From positions 1 through 18,027 of the forward strand of contig JAAZLD010000351.1 of the NCBI GenBank assembly GCA_012799495.1: DNA of 18,027 nt. The letters run 5' to 3'. The stretch is from Desulfitobacterium sp. Lineage in GTDB: Bacteria > Bacillota > Desulfitobacteriia > Desulfitobacteriales > Desulfitobacteriaceae. The notes under the pieces are model-generated. The model made no database searches. It had not been told where the DNA came from and saw only the letters and a list, made by a program, of their open reading frames with translations. This document shows positions 7,822 to 14,641 of the stretch, piece after piece. The stretch's first letter is position 1; each line of letters starts with the position of its first letter. A program made the translations under genes and the position numbers.

Positions 7822-9030
7822 TTACTGGGTATAATTATCGAAATATCCTTGAATATAGACAAAAGGAGTTCCCTTATCTCCACTACCGGAGGTTAGATCA
7901 GATAAAGAACCGATTAAGTCGGTAATTCTGCGAGGTGTCGTTCCTTGTGCTTCTACGGACCCAACAAGGTCCTCTTTTTTATTAGCAATATATTCTTTTA
8001 TTGCATTATTTAGTTCTTCTCCCCTCAAGTGGGCAAAATTATTATCAGCCAAATACTTGAGCTTTACTTCGTTAGGAGTTCCTTCAAGTCCTGCAGTATA
8101 AGCAGGAGAAACTACAGGATCTGCTAGTTCCCAAATTTTTCCCACAGGATCTTTAAATGCACCGTCTCCATAAACCATAACTTCAACGGTTTTTCCGGTT
8201 AATTCTTTAATTTTATCCTGGATTCCTTGAACAAGAGTCTGGCAGTTATTAGGAAATAGTTTAACACTATCATCAGTAGCTTTATTTGAACCAAGGAGAC
8301 CATATGTTTCATTAAAGCCACTACCATCTACAGAGGAAGTGAGGATATCGTCAAGTCCATAGATCTTCTTTGCTCCGTGTTTTTCCAGAATTCGCCGCGT
8401 CCGAAAACGGGAGTGAATATCACAAACTAAGACTGTTTTAGTATAATCTAAAATAGTCTTTGCATTATTAGAGAAGATAAGTTGGCAAGTAGCCCCTTCT
8501 TCTTCAATGATATCTTTATAGTACTTAATATAGTCGATACCCGTAAAAGTATGTTTTTGATAGCCAAAATGCTGACGAAACTCCTCTTCAGTAAGGACAT
8601 CAGTCCAAGGATTTACTCCTTTAATATCTAAATCTTCAATATTGACAAGATGGTTTCCTACTTCATCAGCAGGATAGCTTAACATTAAAACGATATTTTT
8701 AAGCCCTCTGGCTATTCCACGTAAGCAAATTGAAAAGCGATTCCGACTAAGGATGGGGAAAATTACTCCCACTGTCTCTTCCCCAAATTTGGAATTTATA
8801 TCTTTAGCTATGTGATCTATAGTGGCATAGTTTCCTTGGGCTCGAGCAACGATGGATTCAGTTAAGGAAATAATATCCCGATCTCTAATAGTGAAACCTT
8901 CCACCTTGGAAGCCTTTAAAACCGTATCAACAACAATTTGCTCCAGGTCATCACCTTCATTGATAATTGGTGCTCGGAGACCCATGACAGTTGTTCCAAC
9001 CATGCGTTCCAAACTAATCTCTCCTCTCAC
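7822..9030 (-). CDS. CofE-like (F420-0:L-glutamate ligase family) protein
   Basis: The product is up to 402 residues and resembles the coenzyme F420-0:gamma-glutamyl ligase family found in Clostridia. Recognisable features are the early ERMVGTTVMGLR and TIRDRDIISLTESIVARAQGNYATI stretches, a central VLVCDIHSRF region, and VYGDGAFKDP with VVSPAY towards the end. True CofE adds glutamate to F420-0 using GTP. Whether this protein does so is doubtful, because no other F420 gene is visible and the family is common in organisms not known to make F420. The start is uncertain: GTG at 9030 has no ribosome site, while AGAGGAGAG within the first codons could serve a TTG at 9012. A LysR regulator is divergent, suggesting regulated expression. 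Confidence 0.75.
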   Translation of the reverse strand: MRGEISLERMVGTTVMGLRAPIINEGDDLEQIVVDTVLKASKVEGFTIRDRDIISLTESIVARAQGNYATIDHIAKDINSKFGEETVGVIFPILSRNRFSICLRGIARGLKNIVLMLSYPADEVGNHLVNIEDLDIKGVNPWTDVLTEEEFRQHFGYQKHTFTGIDYIKYYKDIIEEEGATCQLIFSNNAKTILDYTKTVLVCDIHSRFRTRRILEKHGAKKIYGLDDILTSSVDGSGFNETYGLLGSNKATDDSVKLFPNNCQTLVQGIQDKIKELTGKTVEVMVYGDGAFKDPVGKIWELADPVVSPAYTAGLEGTPNEVKLKYLADNNFAHLRGEELNNAIKEYIANKKEDLVGSVEAQGTTPRRITDLIGSLSDLTSGSGDKGTPFVYIQGYFDNYTQ

Positions 9031-9036
9031 GGCTAG

Positions 9037-9065
9037 ATAAGATATTAATAACCTTTCTATCTTAT
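9037..9065. promoter_or_regulatory. Inverted repeat near the CofE-like gene start
   Basis: ATAAGATA (9037-9044) and TATCTTAT (9058-9065) form a perfect 8-bp inverted repeat with a 13-base spacer in the space between the CofE-like gene and the LysR gene. It may be a regulator site; this is a guess from position. Confidence 0.35.
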
Positions 9066-9069
9066 ATGT

Positions 9070-9100
9070 TTACTATACCTTTACCTTGTGGTATAAGTAA
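9070..9100. promoter_or_regulatory. Candidate LysR operator in the divergent region
   Basis: TTACTATACC (9070-9079) is the inverse of GGTATAAGTAA (9090-9100), apart from one extra A, with 10 bases between. The site lies midway between the divergent genes and overlaps possible minus-strand promoter elements: TTACTT (9095-9100, reverse) and TATAGT (9072-9077, reverse) with 17 bases between. This is where an autoregulated LysR system would bind. Confidence 0.4.
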
Positions 9101-9138
9101 AATTAATAATAATTATATCTAACATTAGGGGAATTTAT

Positions 9139-10026
9139 ATGATTGGAAAATTAGATCTATATCGGCTATTTGATGTAGTTAGTCGTAATAAAAGTTTTTC
9201 CAAGGCAGCAGAGGAACTTTTCATGACCCAATCTGCTATAAGTCAAGGAATTTTAAGACTAGAAAAAGCATTAGATACCCAACTCTTTTATCGTACCTCA
9301 AAGGGGGTGGTACTTACAAATGAAGGTAAACTTTTATCTGATCATGTTACTTCTGCCCTAGGTATTATAAGTGCAGCTGAGAGCAAGATTATCGATTTAA
9401 AAATGCTTAAAATGGGGGAATTGCGAATAGGGGTGGGTGATACTATATCACGCTATTTTTTACTACCCTATCTAGAGAGATTTCATGTCCAATATCCTGG
9501 TGTTAAATTAAAAATTTCAAATGGGACAACATCGGAAATCCTCTCTTTTATTAAGTCTGGAGAGGTAGATGTAGGGTTTTGTAATCTCCCTATTAATGAT
9601 GAGCAGCTTGAAGTTACTCCTTGTAAGGAGATCCATGATATTTTTGTTTGTGGAGAAGAATATAGATATTTGACTGAAAAGCCTATTAGTTTCGGAGAAC
9701 TAATGGAGCTACCTCTAATTTTTTTAGAAAAACAGTCTAATTCTCGTATGTATGTAGAGCGGTTCTTAAAAAAGAAAGGATTTCAAGTATCACCGGTTTT
9801 TGAGTTAGGATCTTTTGATTTGGTTCTAGATTTTGCTCGCATAAATTTAGGTGTTTCTTGCGTGATCAGAGAGTTTTCAGAAAAATATTTAAAAGAGGAT
9901 ATTTTATTCGAAGTTAAATTAGAAGAAGAAATACCAAGCCGTAATATTGGTATCGTGAATTTAAAATCTGTTCCCTTATCCCCAGGTGCGAAAAAATTTG
10001 TTGAGAGTATTAAAAATGATTTATAA
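9139..10026 (+). CDS. LysR-family transcriptional regulator
   Basis: This is a 295-residue regulator of typical LysR length. The N-terminal winged helix-turn-helix (about 5-64) contains FSKAAEELFMTQSAISQGI and the recognition helix near 30-43. A helical linker follows, then a periplasmic-binding-like effector domain (about 90-295) that senses a small ligand and switches DNA binding. It diverges from the CofE-like gene across 108 bases that contain two inverted repeats, so it probably controls that gene, possibly the Na/Pi gene beyond it, and itself. Effector unknown. The ATG has AGGGGAA upstream (9127-9133). The 2H-phosphoesterase gene starts 27 bases after its stop and may share its transcript. 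Confidence 0.93.
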   Translation: MIGKLDLYRLFDVVSRNKSFSKAAEELFMTQSAISQGILRLEKALDTQLFYRTSKGVVLTNEGKLLSDHVTSALGIISAAESKIIDLKMLKMGELRIGVGDTISRYFLLPYLERFHVQYPGVKLKISNGTTSEILSFIKSGEVDVGFCNLPINDEQLEVTPCKEIHDIFVCGEEYRYLTEKPISFGELMELPLIFLEKQSNSRMYVERFLKKKGFQVSPVFELGSFDLVLDFARINLGVSCVIREFSEKYLKEDILFEVKLEEEIPSRNIGIVNLKSVPLSPGAKKFVESIKNDL

Positions 10027-10053
10027 ATACTTATATAGTTTATGGAGGATTCA

Positions 10054-10584
10054 ATGAAAATAGCTCTTAATCTTTATTTTGATCAAAAGGCAGAAAGGCA
10101 AATCATAGCTATTTGGGAGCGGTTAGCAAGAATAAAGGTTGGCAAATGTATGTCTTGCTCCAATGGCAGACCTCATATTACCTTAGCTATTTACCAAGAT
10201 GTAAATCCGGACATCCTCAAGGAAAAGATAAATGTAATAGCTGAGAAGATTCCAGGATTTGAACTTAAATTTTTGCAAATTGGGATCTTTCCTCATAATA
10301 AAGGGGCTATTTTTTTAGCCCCTAGTCTTAAGGATGAATTATTTCACTCCCATAGGCTTTCTCATACAGAGTTGCAAGAAATCTCTGAACACTGCTGGGA
10401 CTATTATAAACCTCATTCTTGGTATCCCCATTGTACTTTATCTTTAGAAACACCTCTTAATGATATACCTAAAGTTATCCAAGAAATTATAAAGGATTTT
10501 CAACCTATAGATGTAAAAGTAGACTCTATAGGTTTGGTATCATTAGATCCTCTGGAGTATCTAACTGAGATAAAACTAAAGTAA
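10054..10584 (+). CDS. 2H phosphoesterase (2'-5' RNA ligase-like) protein
   Basis: The product is 176 residues and carries the two His-X-Thr motifs that define the 2H phosphoesterase superfamily: HITL at 41-44 and HCTL at 126-129. Members join or cut 2'-5' RNA linkages or open cyclic phosphates (ThpR/LigT type, YjcG type); the substrate cannot be read from sequence. I choose the ATG at 10054 because GGAGG (10044-10048) lies 5 bases upstream. The ATG at 10042 overlaps that site, has no ribosome site of its own and would add four residues. It is the likely second gene after the LysR regulator. The minus-strand metallo-hydrolase gene converges on it with a 29-base gap and no clear terminator. 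Confidence 0.85.
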   Translation: MKIALNLYFDQKAERQIIAIWERLARIKVGKCMSCSNGRPHITLAIYQDVNPDILKEKINVIAEKIPGFELKFLQIGIFPHNKGAIFLAPSLKDELFHSHRLSHTELQEISEHCWDYYKPHSWYPHCTLSLETPLNDIPKVIQEIIKDFQPIDVKVDSIGLVSLDPLEYLTEIKLK

Positions 10585-10613
10585 AATCACAAAAAGGCTC
10601 TAGGGGTTTTAGA

Positions 10614-11318
10614 TTAAAAACTTTTGGTTTCGCTTTTGATTTCGATTACTTGAGTTGGGGAAGAAGTCATTTTTTCTACGAATTTTTTGATCTCGCCATA
10701 ATTATCCCCAAAATGCATAGGGACGAAAATCTTAGGTTTAACTTCTTGGATAAAGTACTCTCCGCCAATGGAATAATAATGTTCAAGGCGGGGATCAACG
10801 GGGAAAAAAGCCAAATCTATAGCAATCCCTTTGATTTTGGATATCTCCTCTTTGAACATTTTTTCCGCTAACTTAATCTCTTCAGGGGACTCTCCCCACC
10901 AATGCCACCAGTTAAGGTCTCCAGCGTGGAAAATTGATTTTCCTTCATTAAGCTCCACAAAGAAAGAGACGCCTTCGTCTGTGGAACCGTAGGTTTTTAT
11001 TTTTAGGCTATCTATATTAGTTTCCGAATAAGGTTCTAAATAGATATAATTATCCCTAGAGGAGGGAATAGCTTCCTTTATATCTGAAGAAAAAATATAT
11101 TTAAGCTCAGGATATTCTTCCTGCCAATGGAGAATCTGGGGATTGAAATGATCCGGATGAGCATGGGAAGAAAAAACATAGATTTTTTTATCCTTTGGCA
11201 GCTCTATAGGACCTTGGTAGTAGTCAAAGATTATTACTGAGTCCGTAGTTTCTAATTTAAAGCCACTATGGTAGACATACTCAATATTGAGGTTTAATTC
11301 TTTCAAGTCTCTTTGCAT
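10614..11318 (-). CDS. UlaG-like metallo-beta-lactamase-fold hydrolase
   Basis: From the chosen start this is 234 residues of metallo-beta-lactamase fold. Metal-binding motifs are HAHPDH at 52-57, HAGD at 131-134 and VPMHFGDN at 199-206 with His202. The arrangement resembles UlaG-like/YtkL-like proteins, and the true substrate is unknown. The start is set by the strong ribosome site AGAGGTGA just before the ATG at 11318. A longer in-frame ATG at 11357 has no ribosome site and would add 13 residues. It is transcribed away from the VOC gene and faces the 2H phosphoesterase gene. Confidence 0.83.
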   Translation of the reverse strand: MQRDLKELNLNIEYVYHSGFKLETTDSVIIFDYYQGPIELPKDKKIYVFSSHAHPDHFNPQILHWQEEYPELKYIFSSDIKEAIPSSRDNYIYLEPYSETNIDSLKIKTYGSTDEGVSFFVELNEGKSIFHAGDLNWWHWWGESPEEIKLAEKMFKEEISKIKGIAIDLAFFPVDPRLEHYYSIGGEYFIQEVKPKIFVPMHFGDNYGEIKKFVEKMTSSPTQVIEIKSETKSF

Positions 11319-11401
11319 TTCATCACCTCTAAGGTATTTATATCCATATTGTTTCATTTAAAGGGGCAAATGTCTAGTCTTAGAGCTAGTGGAAATTTTA
11401 T

Positions 11402-11440
11402 TTGAGTTTTTTCCTAAAAATTACTACAATAAAGTAGTAA
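11402..11440 (+). promoter_or_regulatory. VOC gene promoter with inverted repeat over the -10 box
   Basis: TTGAGT (11402-11407), 17 bases, then TACAAT (11425-11430) make a good SigA-type promoter. An exact 7-bp inverted repeat TTACTAC (11421-11427) N6 GTAGTAA (11434-11440) covers the -10, a usual place for a repressor site. The ribosome site AAGGAG follows at 11454-11459. Confidence 0.6.
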
Positions 11441-11466
11441 GATAAAAATATGAAAGGAGCGATTTT

Positions 11467-11841
11467 GTGAAATTCAAATTTGCTCACAACAATATTAACG
11501 TATTAAATTTGGAAAAAAGTCTCAAGTTCTATGAAGAAGCTTTAGGTCTCAAAGAGGTAAAACGTTATGCCCCTGAAAGTGGGGAGTTTATTTTAGTATA
11601 TCTAGGGGATGGTGAAACTAGCCATACTTTAGAGCTCACTTGGTTAAGGGATCGAACTGAACCTTATAATTTAGGAGAAAATGAATTTCATTTAGCATTA
11701 ACAGTGGATGATTTTGAAGCAGCCTATGAACACCACAAAAAGATGGGGTGTATTTGTTTCGAAAATAAAGAGATGGGTATTTACTTCATTAACGATCCCG
11801 ATAATTATTGGATAGAGATACTCCCTAGTTCTATGGGATAA
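11467..11841 (+). CDS. Glyoxalase I-like VOC-superfamily protein
   Basis: This 124-residue protein of the vicinal-oxygen-chelate fold is close to lactoylglutathione lyase GloA. It has the paired beta-alpha-beta-beta-beta modules, and its metal ligands match GloA: His7, Glu56 (in HTLELTW), His75 (in EFHLAL) and Glu117 (in NYWIEIL). GloA converts the hemithioacetal of methylglyoxal and a thiol to a lactoyl thioester. Clostridia often lack glutathione, so another thiol may be used, or the protein may be another VOC enzyme. The GTG start has AAGGAG 7 bases upstream. The promoter carries a possible operator over the -10, suggesting control by a repressor. Confidence 0.85.
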   Translation: MKFKFAHNNINVLNLEKSLKFYEEALGLKEVKRYAPESGEFILVYLGDGETSHTLELTWLRDRTEPYNLGENEFHLALTVDDFEAAYEHHKKMGCICFENKEMGIYFINDPDNYWIEILPSSMG

Positions 11842-11925
11842 GATTTTGTTAGTAAAATTCCTTATGGATAAGCTTTTTATGCTCTAAATTTACAGAGGGG
11901 AAGAATTTGAAAGGTAATTTCAGGA

Positions 11926-11954
11926 TTGTCTTATTTTTCTAAATAGGTTATAAT
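11926..11954 (+). promoter_or_regulatory. Strong SigA promoter of the rnk-like/glnS unit
   Basis: TTGTCT (11926-11931), exactly 17 bases, then a perfect TATAAT (11949-11954). The 5' leader before the rnk-like gene would be about 125 bases and carries structure (see the hairpin and repeat entries). Confidence 0.7.
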
Positions 11955-11998
11955 AGTTAAAAATAGGAACTTTAACGAAGGCGAACTTTGCTTTTTAT

Positions 11999-12041
11999 AG
12001 CGGCTATCAAGGGATAGTCGCTCTCTATTTATTGTATTTTT
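11999..12041 (+). promoter_or_regulatory. Hairpin in the rnk-like gene leader, terminator-like
   Basis: AGCGGCTATC (11999-12008) pairs with GATAGTCGCT (12013-12022), 10 bp with one G-U, around an AAGG loop, and a T-rich stretch follows. It could be an attenuator. It matches no riboswitch family that I recognise. Confidence 0.5.
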
Positions 12042-12065
12042 TATCACAGGATTTTTTATCATAGG
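12036..12065. repeat. 15-bp tandem duplication before the rnk-like gene
   Basis: ATTTTTTATCACAGG is directly followed by ATTTTTTATCATAGG, two units differing at one base. They sit between the leader hairpin and the ribosome site (AAAGGAGA, about 12078-12085). This looks like a recent slip-strand duplication. Confidence 0.75.
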
Positions 12066-12088
12066 AAAAGGAAGGTTAAAGGAGAAAG

Positions 12089-12505
12089 ATGAGTAGGAAG
12101 ATCTGTATTAGCGCTGTTGATCAGGAAAGACTCCTTAAACTAATTAAGGAAGAAAGAGAATTTGGAAGTATCAAAAACCAAGATTATCTTAGAGACTTAG
12201 AACGGGAATTGAATCGTGCAGAAGTATTAGAGCCTAGCCAGATTCCCTCTGATATTATTACCATGAACTCTAAAATCTGTCTTAAAGATTTGGAAACTGG
12301 GGAAGAAACTATTTATAGCTTAGTCTATCCGGAAGATGCAGATCTTTTGGAAGATAAAATATCCATCTTGGCTCCGGTGGGAACAGCTATGTTAGGTTAT
12401 CAAGTTGGAGATATTATTGACTGGCAAGTACCCGACGGAGTTATTCAATTTAAAGTGGAAAAGATTATTTATCAACCAGAAGCGGCTGGGGACTATGAAT
12501 TATAA
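12089..12505 (+). CDS. GreA/GreB-Rnk-like elongation-factor-family protein
   Basis: This 138-residue protein has a helical first part (about 1-50) and a C-terminal GreA/GreB-type domain (about 55-135), marked by TMNSKICLKDLETGEE, YSLVYPEDAD and the APVGTAMLGYQVGDIIDWQVPDG stretch. The coiled-coil is much shorter than in GreA, as in Rnk (regulator of nucleoside diphosphate kinase), which binds RNA polymerase without the long Gre coiled-coil. Its exact effect here is not known. AAGGAGA lies upstream of the ATG. A strong promoter and a structured leader precede it. glnS follows after about 90 bases in the same direction, so co-transcription is likely. Confidence 0.85.
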   Translation: MSRKICISAVDQERLLKLIKEEREFGSIKNQDYLRDLERELNRAEVLEPSQIPSDIITMNSKICLKDLETGEETIYSLVYPEDADLLEDKISILAPVGTAMLGYQVGDIIDWQVPDGVIQFKVEKIIYQPEAAGDYEL

Positions 12506-12599
12506 AAATGTGCAACCTATAGATACAGTAACTATTGATACAGACAAAATAACACTAAACAATGTACTAATATATTCTATTACATAGCTGAGGAAGGTG

Positions 12600-14273
12600 A
12601 TGAATGTGGAAAAAAGCCAATCATCTAATTTTTTGCGTAATATTATATTAGAGGACTTGCATACTGGTAAGGTAAAGGAAATATATACTCGTTTTCCACC
12701 TGAACCTAATGGTTATTTGCATATCGGACATGCCAAATCTATTTGTTTGAATTTTTCTTTGGCGGCTGAATTTAATGGTAAAACAAATTTACGTTTTGAT
12801 GATACTAACCCTTTAAAGGAAGATGTGGAATATGTAGAATCTATTAAAGAAGATGTACGCTGGTTAGGATTTGAATGGGACGAACTATTATTTGCCTCTG
12901 ATTATTTTGATGAAATGTATGAGCGGGCAATTCTCTTAATTAAAAAGGGAAAAGCTTATGTTTGTGATCTTTCCGCTGAAGAAATTCGTAAAACCAGAGG
13001 TACTTTAACAGAGCCTGGAACAGAAAGCCCCTACCGCAATAGAAGTGTAGAAGAAAATCTTGACCTTTTTGAGCGAATGAAAAATGGGGAATTTAAGGAT
13101 GGGGAAAGAGTTCTCCGAGCCAAAATCGATATGGCTTCTCCTAATATTAACATGAGGGATCCTGTTTTATACCGGATAGCCCATGCTACTCATCACAATA
13201 CTGGAGATAAATGGTGTATTTATCCTATGTATGATTATGCTCATCCTTTAGAAGATGCTATTGAAGGGATAACTCATTCTATTTGTACTTTAGAATTTGA
13301 AGATCACCGTCCTCTATATGATTGGGTTGTTGAAGAGTGTGAGATGGAGCATGTTCCTCGTCAATATGAATTTGCCCGTCTAAATATTACCAATACAGTT
13401 ATGAGTAAGCGTAGGTTAAAAGTCCTAGTAGACGAAAAAGTAGTTGACGGATGGGACGATCCTCGTATGCCCACTATTTCTGGATTACGTCGCCGTGGTT
13501 ATACCCCAGAAGCCATTCGGGAATTTTGTGCGGCCATTGGAGTAGCTCGCTCCGAAAGTGTGGTAGATCATAGGATGTTAGAGCATTTTATTCGGGAAGA
13601 CTTAAAGCTTAAGGTATCTCGTCCTATGGCAGTTATTCGTCCTTTGAAAGTAGTAATAACTAATTATCCTGAAGGACAAGTGGAAATGCTGGAAGGAGAA
13701 AAGAACAAGGAAAATCCGGAACTAGGTAAACGGCAAATTCCTTTTTCACGGGAGATCTATATTGAGGAAGAAGACTTTATGGAGGTTCCTCCTCCGAAAT
13801 ATCATCGTCTTTATCCCGGCAATGAAGTGCGCTTAATGGAAGCTTATTTCATTAAATGTCACGATGTAATCAAAGATGAAGAAGGCAATATTGTAGAGAT
13901 CCACTGCACCTACGATCCTGAGACTAAGAGCGGTACAGGATTTAAAGGTCGTAAAGTAAAGGGAACCATTCATTGGGTAGAGGCTTCTCAGGCCATACCT
14001 GCAGAGTTTCGCCTTTATGATACTCTACTTTTAGATGAGGAAGAACAAGAGGATGATGAAGACATAACTTTCTTAGATCATATCAACCCTAATTCCCTGG
14101 AAGTATGTCAAGGTTTTGTTGAGCCATCCTTAAAAGATGCTAAACCTCAGGATAAATTCCAATTTGTTCGTCAAGGATACTTTAATGTAGATCCTAAATA
14201 CACCACTAAGGATAAATTAGTCTTTAACCGTATAGTATCTCTCAAAAGCTCATATGTGGTAAAAAAGGAGTAA
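12600..14273 (+). CDS. glnS: Glutaminyl-tRNA synthetase
   Basis: This is a class I aminoacyl-tRNA synthetase of 557 residues, the normal length. It attaches glutamine to tRNA-Gln in the cytoplasm. Seen directly: PEPNGYLHIGHAKS with HIGH at 41-44, TNLRFDDTNP near 62-71, and the KMSKS-equivalent MSKRR at 268-272, followed by the C-terminal anticodon-binding beta-barrel region. The start is a choice: GTG at 12597, ATG at 12600 and GTG at 12606 are all in frame around AGGAAGGTGAT, and 12606 fits the ribosome site spacing best. Many Firmicutes lack GlnRS and use GatCAB, so its presence is informative. After the TAA the same frame stays open for 35 more codons (see finding). No T-box-type leader is visible. 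Confidence 0.96.
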   Translation: MNVEKSQSSNFLRNIILEDLHTGKVKEIYTRFPPEPNGYLHIGHAKSICLNFSLAAEFNGKTNLRFDDTNPLKEDVEYVESIKEDVRWLGFEWDELLFASDYFDEMYERAILLIKKGKAYVCDLSAEEIRKTRGTLTEPGTESPYRNRSVEENLDLFERMKNGEFKDGERVLRAKIDMASPNINMRDPVLYRIAHATHHNTGDKWCIYPMYDYAHPLEDAIEGITHSICTLEFEDHRPLYDWVVEECEMEHVPRQYEFARLNITNTVMSKRRLKVLVDEKVVDGWDDPRMPTISGLRRRGYTPEAIREFCAAIGVARSESVVDHRMLEHFIREDLKLKVSRPMAVIRPLKVVITNYPEGQVEMLEGEKNKENPELGKRQIPFSREIYIEEEDFMEVPPPKYHRLYPGNEVRLMEAYFIKCHDVIKDEEGNIVEIHCTYDPETKSGTGFKGRKVKGTIHWVEASQAIPAEFRLYDTLLLDEEEQEDDEDITFLDHINPNSLEVCQGFVEPSLKDAKPQDKFQFVRQGYFNVDPKYTTKDKLVFNRIVSLKSSYVVKKE

Positions 14274-14381
14274 ATAACAAGAGAACTCAAAAAACAAAAG
14301 CTATTAAAAGCTCTAAAAGCATTAAAAAACACTAAAAGAACTATGTTGCAAATAAAAAATAAAAATCGTGAGCTTAAATAA
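14274..14381 (+). other. In-frame open stretch after the glnS stop with phased A-tracts
   Basis: Starting right after the glnS TAA (14271-14273), 35 sense codons in the same frame run to TAA at 14379-14381. The encoded stretch would be Lys/Leu-rich and basic. The same DNA holds A-tracts at about 14289, 14296, 14306, 14315, 14324 and 14334, mostly 9-10 bases apart, the spacing of intrinsically bent DNA. It has no separate start codon with a ribosome site. It might be a remnant of a longer C-terminus, a read-through tail or simply A-rich spacer. Confidence 0.4.
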
Positions 14382-14435
14382 GGGAAGGACTGTTGTGTAG
14401 AAGTATACTTCTAACAACAGTCCTTCCCTTATTTA
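14375..14435. terminator. Very long near-perfect hairpin, probable bidirectional terminator
   Basis: A 22-base arm (14375-14396) pairs perfectly with 14414-14435. Between them 14398-14413 is itself an exact 16-base palindrome (TAGAAGTATACTTCTA), so the whole folds as a 30-bp stem with a single bulged G at 14397. A-rich and T-rich ends suit termination in both directions, for glnS (plus) and the minus-strand ybaK operon. The length is unusual for a simple terminator. Confidence 0.8.
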
Positions 14436-14447
14436 TATTTGCCTTGA

Positions 14448-14603
14448 TCATTCTAATTTGTATAGGATCATCACATAATGTTCGAGAAATGCTTTCCACT
14501 GAATATCCACAACCTCTATTTTTCCTTCCATTTCCTTGAGAAAGGCGTTGATTTGTTCTTCCACACGAGAGTGGCTGAGTGAACGAAAGATTTTGACTTG
14601 CAT
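14448..14603 (-). CDS. Small Cse60/DUF2758-like sporulation protein
   Basis: This is a 51-residue gene below the size many tools report. The ATG (reverse, at 14603) has a clear AAAGGAG ribosome site (14611-14617, reverse). The protein starts MQVKIF, continues with EEQINAFLKEMEG and VVDIQWKA, and ends VMILYKLE. This layout is like the Bacillus Cse60 family (DUF2758), a small protein made in the mother cell under SigE whose function is not known. Similarity is by eye, so the assignment is moderate. It lies 38 bases after the TIGR00300-like gene and appears to be the last gene of that operon, just before the long terminator hairpin. Confidence 0.7.
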   Translation of the reverse strand: MQVKIFRSLSHSRVEEQINAFLKEMEGKIEVVDIQWKAFLEHYVMILYKLE

Positions 14604-14641
14604 AATCTATCTCCTTTATGAACCTTAATAGACAACAATCC

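Noticed and set aside
10585..10613. Terminator between the convergent 2H phosphoesterase and metallo-hydrolase genes
   Set aside because: Only A-rich and T-rich stretches are present; I could not form a good stem.
11955..12088. T-box or other known riboswitch before the rnk-like/glnS unit
   Set aside because: The T-box core motif is not present and no known riboswitch core was recognised by eye.
12405..12587. 60-codon frame overlapping the end of the rnk-like gene
   Set aside because: Most of it lies in another frame of the rnk-like gene and the rest is low-complexity; no ribosome site.
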